Part shown: piece after piece, positions 7,023 to 11,142 of the stretch
How the letters are laid out: each line of letters starts with the position of its first letter
Numbering within the stretch: position 1 is the first letter of the stretch
Source: an uncultured bacterium
GTDB taxonomy: Bacteria; Bacillota; Clostridia; Lachnospirales; Lachnospiraceae
Assembly: GCA_947088515.1 (NCBI GenBank)
Contig: CAMUHA010000113.1
Location: 1-11,142, forward strand
Direction of reading: 5' to 3'
DNA length: 11,142 nucleotides
Position numbers and translations under genes: made by a program
The notes under the pieces: generated by a model
The model's database searches: none
What the model saw: the letters and a program-made list of their open reading frames with translations, nothing else
What the model was told of the DNA's origin: nothing

Positions 7023-8384
7023 ATGGACGATGGCGGACCTACGGCCAGTTATATGATTTTTTTTATACTGCTGCTTACTGACATGCTTTTTTATGGATTT
7101 GGTGCGGCAGTAAAAGAACTGAATTCCAAGGAACTTCTGGAACAGTTTGAAGAGACGGGTAACAAAAAGGCAAAAAGGCTTTACAAAATTACAGTAAGGC
7201 CGGAGCAGTATATTAATACGGTCCAACTGGTGGTGACTCTAATCAATCTGGTGATGGGCGGATTTTTTTTGGGGATATTTGTCAGATGGGCAGGAAAGCT
7301 TCTTAAACAGGGCGTGCTGGATATTTCCCCGGCAGTGATTTCTATAATAGCCTTGCTGTTTGCAGGAGCGGCGCTGCTTTACATATTATTGACTTTTGGC
7401 GTGCTGATACCAAAAAGGCTGGGAGCAAAATATGCTTCCAAGTGGGCATATGCCTGTATCAATCCTATATATTATATTACTAAAATATTCAGTCCAGTCA
7501 CAGGGCTTGTATCTGTTACGGCAAAAGGAATTTTAAGGATTTTTGGTATTCATACGGATATTAATTCGGAGGATGTGACAGAAGAAGAAATAATATCCAT
7601 GGTCAATGAAGGGCATGAACAAGGGGTGCTTATGGCTTCAGAGGCGGAAATGATTACAAAAATTTTTGAATTTGGAGATAAAGAAGCCCATGATATTATG
7701 ACCCACCGGACAAATATTCTGGTGATTGACAGGAATATGGTATTGGAAGAGGCAATTGATTATATGTTAAGCGAAAGCAAAAGCCGATTTCCTGTTGTTG
7801 ATGAAGATATTGACCATATTATAGGTATTTTGCATTTTAGAGATGCTGTGCGTGCCCGCCGGATGGAAGAAAACCTGCAGCTGCCAGTAGGGGACATAGA
7901 CGGCCTGCTTAGAGAGGCTATGTTTGTACCTGAAACCCAGAATATTGATGCTTTGTTTGAAACCATGCAGCATACAAAGACCCAGATGGTAATTGTAGTT
8001 GATGAATATGGACAGACAGACGGATTAATTGCAATGGAAGATATACTGGAAGAGATTGTGGGTAATATTATGGATGAATATGATGAAGAAGAAGCCCATA
8101 TTGAAAAAACAGGAAATGCGGACGAATATATAATAGAGGGGATTACACCATTAGAAGAATTGGAAGAATGGTTTAATATTTCTTTTAAAGAAGAGGAATT
8201 TGGAACAATTAATGGCTTTATGATTTCTAAAATGGACAAGATTCCAGAGGAAAATGAAGAATTTTCTATTACTGTAGGTACCTACGAATTTAAGATTCTG
8301 CAGGTAGAAAACAGAATGATTAAAAGTGTTCTTGTAACAAGGATTCCTGAAAAAAAGAAAACCGAGGAAACGTCCAACGGATAA
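7023..8384 (+). CDS. CNNM/CBS/CorC-domain membrane protein (hemolysin C-like, probable Mg/divalent-cation transporter)
   Basis: A 453-residue integral membrane protein of the CNNM (DUF21)-CBS-CorC_HlyC family, members of which export magnesium or protect against it (MpfA, CorC/B types); the old name hemolysin C is misleading. Membrane segments lie at about 10-29, 66-90 and 103-128, with a further hydrophobic stretch at 147-171. The family's cytoplasmic helix NKKAKRLYKITVRPEQYINTVQL and the Pro-Lys motif LIPKRLG (128-134) are present. Two CBS domains follow, about 223-280 (IMTHRTNILVID) and 293-350 (MVIVVDEYGQTDGLIAMEDI), which in this family bind ATP-Mg. The C-terminal CorC_HlyC domain is about 365-441. 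The C-terminus is a short charged tail. SD AGGAG (7010-7014) is 8 nt from the ATG. The close gap to mazF suggests a shared transcript; no functional link is known to me. Confidence 0.93.
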   Translation: MDDGGPTASYMIFFILLLTDMLFYGFGAAVKELNSKELLEQFEETGNKKAKRLYKITVRPEQYINTVQLVVTLINLVMGGFFLGIFVRWAGKLLKQGVLDISPAVISIIALLFAGAALLYILLTFGVLIPKRLGAKYASKWAYACINPIYYITKIFSPVTGLVSVTAKGILRIFGIHTDINSEDVTEEEIISMVNEGHEQGVLMASEAEMITKIFEFGDKEAHDIMTHRTNILVIDRNMVLEEAIDYMLSESKSRFPVVDEDIDHIIGILHFRDAVRARRMEENLQLPVGDIDGLLREAMFVPETQNIDALFETMQHTKTQMVIVVDEYGQTDGLIAMEDILEEIVGNIMDEYDEEEAHIEKTGNADEYIIEGITPLEELEEWFNISFKEEEFGTINGFMISKMDKIPEENEEFSITVGTYEFKILQVENRMIKSVLVTRIPEKKKTEETSNG

Positions 8385-8400
8385 AAGAAGATGGAACATT

Positions 8401-8427
8401 AAGGAGAGTGACAGCTCCTTTGCTGGT
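8401..8427 (+). terminator. Small hairpin after the transporter gene, possible weak terminator
   Basis: AAGGAG (8401-8406) pairs perfectly with CTCCTT (8415-8420) across an 8-nt loop, followed by a modest T/G-rich stretch rather than a real T-run. The stem is short and not GC-rich. It may weakly end the transporter transcript; alternatively it hides an SD-like AAGGAG that has no good start codon after it. Confidence 0.3.
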
Positions 8428-8434
8428 TTGTGTG

Positions 8435-8476
8435 TGCACTGCTTTCACAGACTGGTTATACATAAGAAGCAGTGCA
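8435..8476 (+). repeat. 10-bp inverted repeat in the yebC leader
   Basis: TGCACTGCTT (8435-8444) is the exact reverse complement of AAGCAGTGCA (8467-8476), with a 22-nt loop. It ends 4 nt before the yebC SD (AGAGG, 8481-8485), so it would not hide that site. With no T-run after it, it is not a normal terminator. It could be a transcript-processing or stabilising stem or a protein site. Confidence 0.55.
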
Positions 8477-8491
8477 GAAAAGAGGATAAAA

Positions 8492-9220
8492 ATGTCAGGA
8501 CATTCAAAATTTGCTAACATTAAACATAAGAAAGAAAAAAATGATGCTGCAAAGGGTAAAATATTTACAATTCTGGGCAGGGAAATCGCAGTAGCAGTAA
8601 AAGAAGGCGGGGCTGACCCTGCTAACAATTCCAAATTAGCACAGGTAATTGCAAAAGCCAAATCAAACAATATGCCTAACGATACTATTGAAAGAGGAAT
8701 TAAAAAGGCAGCAGGTGATTCTGGAAATGTAAACTATAAGTATATTACCTATGAAGGATATGGACCAGGCGGTATTGCCATTATTGTAGATGCGCTTACA
8801 GATAACCAGAACAGAACAGCGGCAAATGTAAGAAATGCTTTTTCAAAAGGAAATGGAAATATTGGCACACCAGGCTGTGTATCTTTTATGTTCGATAAAA
8901 AGGGACAGATTATAGTTGATAAGGAAGAATATGACGGGGATGGGGACGAGCTTATGATGCTGGCGCTGGATGCAGGAGCCGAGGATTTTTCAGAGGAAGA
9001 TGACAGCTTTGAGGTGCTTACATCTCCTGATGAATTTGACGGAGTTTTAAAAGCGTTGCAGGAGGGCGGTATACCCACGGTTTCTGCGGAAGTCACCATG
9101 ATTCCCCAAAATTATGTGGAACTTACAGATGAAACAGCGCTAAAGAGCCTGCAGAAAATACTTGACCTTTTAGATGAGGATGATGATGTACAGGCCGTAT
9201 ATCATAATTGGGATGAATAG
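8492..9220 (+). CDS. YebC/PmpR (TACO1-like) family protein
   Basis: A 242-residue member of the universal YebC family. The hallmark N-terminus MSGHSKFANIKHKKEKNDAA sets the start at ATG 8492 with SD AGAGG 6 nt upstream; the frame is open from 8408 but the family's invariant M-(S/A)-GHSK start argues against that extension. Further family blocks are KIFTILGREIAVAVKEGG, NNSKLAQVIAKAKSNNMP, YEGYGPGGIAIIVDALTDN and RTAANVRNAFSKGNGN, and the acidic C-terminal domain ends DEDDDVQAVYHNWDE. Some members (PmpR) were described as DNA-binding regulators; others, like mitochondrial TACO1 and recent bacterial YebC work, act in translation, especially at proline-rich stretches. Sequence alone does not decide between these roles. 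The start codon of the next gene lies inside its last codons (8-nt overlap). Confidence 0.95.
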   Translation: MSGHSKFANIKHKKEKNDAAKGKIFTILGREIAVAVKEGGADPANNSKLAQVIAKAKSNNMPNDTIERGIKKAAGDSGNVNYKYITYEGYGPGGIAIIVDALTDNQNRTAANVRNAFSKGNGNIGTPGCVSFMFDKKGQIIVDKEEYDGDGDELMMLALDAGAEDFSEEDDSFEVLTSPDEFDGVLKALQEGGIPTVSAEVTMIPQNYVELTDETALKSLQKILDLLDEDDDVQAVYHNWDE

Positions 9221-10427
9221 TATAGGACGGAAGTTAATTTATATTTTTGGAATACTGACAGTATTTACCAGCAGAATATTGTATTTCTTTTTGGGCAGAT
9301 GGGAATTTAGTGATAATTGCGGGTATTTTGCGGGGGCAGTTATCCAGACAGGGGGAAAAGAACCAGAATATTCTTCTGGTCTTTCCTGCATTTATACGGA
9401 AACCTTATCAGATGTTTTTCTTTTTCTGGGAAACCGAATAGAGGCGGCAGGTCTGTGCAATCTGGTCTTTCAGGCTGTATGGCTGGCGCTTATTTCAGCA
9501 GGCATAGGGATGTTTGCCGGAAGGATTGCTGGTATCGTTGCCGGAGGTATGTTGACCTTATCTCCGCAAGTGGCAGAAACAATGTTCCAAATTCAACCTT
9601 CAAATTATTATATGCTGCATTTTAGCGTTGTATTGGTAATTTTGGGCAGCTTTTTTCGGCGTATGATGAAGGCTGGCTGGCATATGAATATTAGTGACAA
9701 TTTGTATCTGCTGTTTGCAGGGATTTATCTGGGAATTGTCTGTATTTGGAACAGCATAGGGCTTTTTCTTTTTTTGCCATTGGCATATATGTTATTAAAG
9801 GATTTTAAGGAGACGCAAAGAAAAGTACAGGCAAAAGCATTGGGAGCAGGTTTAGCAGCGATATGCGTTCTGGCTGGAATCGTATTAGGAGGTCTGGCCG
9901 CATGGATTAATGAAATGGAAACAGCAGGTGATATTGCAGCAGGCCCGTTTAGACATTTTACATTCTTTTATAAGGATTTTCAGGATATGGGCAGGGACAT
10001 AGGCACAGATTTGCTGTTGTGGCTTTTGGGAAGTATTGGCGCAGGCTGGATTTGTCAGATAGCAGCTGTCCATATGCAAAACAGGAGGAACAGGCAGCTG
10101 TTGAGAGGAGAGGAAGAGAACATGTGGAAGGAACCGGGGAAAAAACAGAAAAAACAGAACAGCCCGGCGCCCCATGGTCAGCCGGATAGAGAGGAAAAAA
10201 CGGATAATTATATTATTACAGAGGACGGCAGGAAAATTAAACTTCTGGATAATCCCCTTCCAGTACCCAAACGGCATGTACCCAAAGCAATGCGCTTTGA
10301 TATTGAGGATGTAAGTGGTGATTTGGAAGAGTTAAAAGAAGAGCTTGGGGCGGAATTTAAGGAGAATTTTGCACAAGATGATGATTTTGATTTTAAAATC
10401 TGCGATGATGACGATTTTGATATCTGA
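9213..10427 (+). CDS. Multi-spanning membrane protein, GT-C-like N-terminus with acidic cytoplasmic tail
   Basis: A 404-residue protein of no named family that I can assign firmly. The ATG at 9213 overlaps the yebC stop (ATGAATAG) and has only a weak SD, so translation is probably coupled; a start at 9174 in the same frame would lie deeper in yebC and is less likely. Hydrophobic segments fall at about 7-28, 82-103, 104-118, 132-148, 163-195 (two segments), 208-231 and 265-287. The layout after TM1, an acidic-aromatic loop (WEFSDNCGYFAGAV, 30-43), then LCNLVFQAVW, AGRIAGIVAGGMLTLSPQVAETMFQIQPSNYY and another segment, resembles the first half of GT-C (GT39/PMT-type) glycosyltransferases, but the extracytoplasmic C-terminal half is absent. 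Residues 288-404 are hydrophilic, with a basic stretch, the short motif PLPVPKRHV and an acidic end (DDDFDFKICDDDDFDI). It might be a reduced relative of that fold; function unknown. Confidence 0.85.
   Translation: MNSIGRKLIYIFGILTVFTSRILYFFLGRWEFSDNCGYFAGAVIQTGGKEPEYSSGLSCIYTETLSDVFLFLGNRIEAAGLCNLVFQAVWLALISAGIGMFAGRIAGIVAGGMLTLSPQVAETMFQIQPSNYYMLHFSVVLVILGSFFRRMMKAGWHMNISDNLYLLFAGIYLGIVCIWNSIGLFLFLPLAYMLLKDFKETQRKVQAKALGAGLAAICVLAGIVLGGLAAWINEMETAGDIAAGPFRHFTFFYKDFQDMGRDIGTDLLLWLLGSIGAGWICQIAAVHMQNRRNRQLLRGEEENMWKEPGKKQKKQNSPAPHGQPDREEKTDNYIITEDGRKIKLLDNPLPVPKRHVPKAMRFDIEDVSGDLEELKEELGAEFKENFAQDDDFDFKICDDDDFDI
10377..10421 (+). repeat. Short direct repeat encoding the acidic tail of the membrane protein
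   Basis: GATGATGATTTTGAT (10377-10391) recurs as GATGACGATTTTGAT (10407-10421), 14 of 15 bases identical and exactly 30 bp apart, so both copies read as DDDFD in the same frame. It may be a local duplication or simply codon constraint on an acidic-aromatic tail. Confidence 0.5.
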
Positions 10428-10465
10428 AAGCAGAAATGAATAAATTACATAGAACAAACCATACT

Positions 10466-10495
10466 AATAAGGACTGCCAGGGCAGTTCTTATTTT
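10466..10495 (+). terminator. Rho-independent terminator
   Basis: AATAAGGACTGCC (10466-10478) pairs with GGCAGTTCTTATT (10481-10493) over 13 positions with one G-T wobble and a tight loop, followed by TTAATATT. It ends the yebC-membrane protein transcript. Because it lies only about 20 nt before the tepA start, either the tepA promoter overlaps it or it acts as an attenuator for readthrough into tepA; no clear promoter was found between them. Confidence 0.75.
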
Positions 10496-10514
10496 AATAT
10501 TGCGAGGTTTGTAT

Positions 10515-11142
10515 ATGTCAGGTAAAAAAGTTGAAGAAGAAAAGCATAGAAGTGAGCGGATTGAAGAGACTGGTCAGGTTACACTGGATAAAAATGGAAA
10601 GTCCCATACCATACATCTTATTTCAGTGATCGGTGAAGTGGAAGGGCACGATAACCTTAGCAACAACTCCAAAACCACCAAGTACGAACATATTCTTCCA
10701 GAGCTTGCTGCCATTGAAGACAGCAGAGATATTGACGGAGTGTTAATTTTGTTAAATACCATGGGAGGGGATGTGGAAGCCGGGCTTGCTATTGCAGAGA
10801 TGATAGCATCCTTAAGTAAACCTACTGTGTCTCTGGTTCTTGGAGGAAGTCATTCAATTGGCGTTCCTATCGCTGTAAGTACAGACTACTCCTATATTGT
10901 TCCTACTGGAACTATGGTAATTCATCCTGTCAGAATGAATGGAATGGTAATTGGAGTGCCCCAGACCTTTGATTATTTCAGGCAGATTCAAAACAGAATT
11001 ACTGGATTTGTGTGTGGACATTGCCGGATTAATAAAGGGCGGTTTGAAGAGCTTATGATGGAAACAGGAGTGCTGACTAAAGATGTAGGAACAATTTTGG
11101 TAGGCGAAGAGGCCGTATCAGAAGGCATTATTAACGAAACAG
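10515..11142 (+). CDS. tepA: TepA/YmfB-type ClpP-like serine peptidase, N-terminal 209 residues
   Basis: The gene runs off the window end; 209 codons are visible from ATG 10515, with SD GCGAGG (10502-10507) 7 nt upstream. The ClpP/crotonase-type fold is clear: LLNTMGGDVEAGLAIAEMI (79-97) and the probable nucleophile Ser114 in GGSHSIGVPIAVS, His137 in TMVIHPVRM and Asp190 in TKDVGTILVGEEAV, which match the Ser-His-Asp order of ClpP. The HSIG and IHPVR forms and the hydrophilic N-terminal extension (1-30) are typical of the TepA branch, reported in Bacillus as a protein-translocation-enhancing factor, rather than true ClpP. No signal peptide, so cytoplasmic. In Bacillus the neighbour downstream is the ylzJ-spoIIIE/ftsK region; whether that holds here is beyond the window. 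An unusual VCGHC (166-170) pair of cysteines lies in the predicted head-helix region. Confidence 0.9.
   Translation, partial: MSGKKVEEEKHRSERIEETGQVTLDKNGKSHTIHLISVIGEVEGHDNLSNNSKTTKYEHILPELAAIEDSRDIDGVLILLNTMGGDVEAGLAIAEMIASLSKPTVSLVLGGSHSIGVPIAVSTDYSYIVPTGTMVIHPVRMNGMVIGVPQTFDYFRQIQNRITGFVCGHCRINKGRFEELMMETGVLTKDVGTILVGEEAVSEGIINET

Noticed and set aside
7760..8239. Minus-strand open frame of 159 codons opposite the CBS/CorC domains
   Set aside because: Ser/Ile-rich antisense shadow of a well-conserved gene; no independent support.
8408..8491. N-terminal extension of the YebC-family protein from GTG 8408
   Set aside because: AAGGAG is only 1 nt from this GTG, and the family invariably begins M-(S/A)-GHSK, matching ATG 8492 with a good SD.
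1..11142. Mobile elements, CRISPR arrays, tRNA or rRNA genes, phage genes
   Set aside because: None seen: no transposase or integrase motifs, no spaced direct repeats, no cloverleaf or rRNA-like stretches; all long gaps are short and hold promoters or hairpins.

Overview
The window looks like an ordinary chromosomal housekeeping segment from a low-to-mid GC Gram-positive anaerobe, most likely a Clostridia/Lachnospiraceae-type Firmicute. This rests on strong purine-rich Shine-Dalgarno (SD) sites, use of GTG and TTG starts, the Firmicutes-type redox regulator Rex, a ClpP-like TepA, and gene pairs also found in Bacillus (ABC-F next to rex; alr next to mazF). The organism assignment is inference from gene content and protein flavour. 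No mobile element, CRISPR array, rRNA or tRNA was seen.

Layout. On the minus strand are the first 71 codons of a LacI-type sugar-binding-fold protein (1-214, cut by the window edge) and, upstream of it, a complete ABC-F ATPase (258-2165). A 186-bp divergent intergenic region follows. It holds back-to-back promoters whose two TTGACA boxes form a perfect 20-bp palindrome. All remaining genes are on the plus strand: rex (2352-2996), an unrecognised coiled-coil protein (3043-3663), a bifunctional NAD(P)H-hydrate repair enzyme (3695-5275), alanine racemase (TTG start at 5223 preferred, to 6491), a MazF/EndoA-type RNase toxin without an adjacent antitoxin (6588-6989), a CNNM/CBS/CorC-type membrane transporter (7023-8384), a YebC/PmpR-family translation or regulatory protein (8492-9220), a multi-spanning membrane protein resembling the N-terminal part of GT-C glycosyltransferases with an acidic tail (9213-10427), a terminator hairpin (10466-10495), and the first 209 codons of a TepA/ClpP-like protein (10515 to the end).

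How the genes fit together. Rex senses the NADH/NAD+ ratio and the Nnr enzyme repairs damaged (hydrated) NAD(P)H, so the first plus-strand transcript has a cofactor-homeostasis theme, with the coiled-coil protein between them. The 3' end of nnr overlaps alr, which suggests translational coupling into cell-wall precursor synthesis. A separate promoter before mazF probably starts a second unit, mazF plus the transporter gene. The transporter-to-yebC gap has two inverted repeats. The membrane-protein gene starts inside the end of yebC. I found no clearly novel system. The most interesting items are the palindromic divergent promoter, the coiled-coil gene between rex and nnr, the antitoxin-less mazF, and the truncated GT-C-like protein with an acidic tail.
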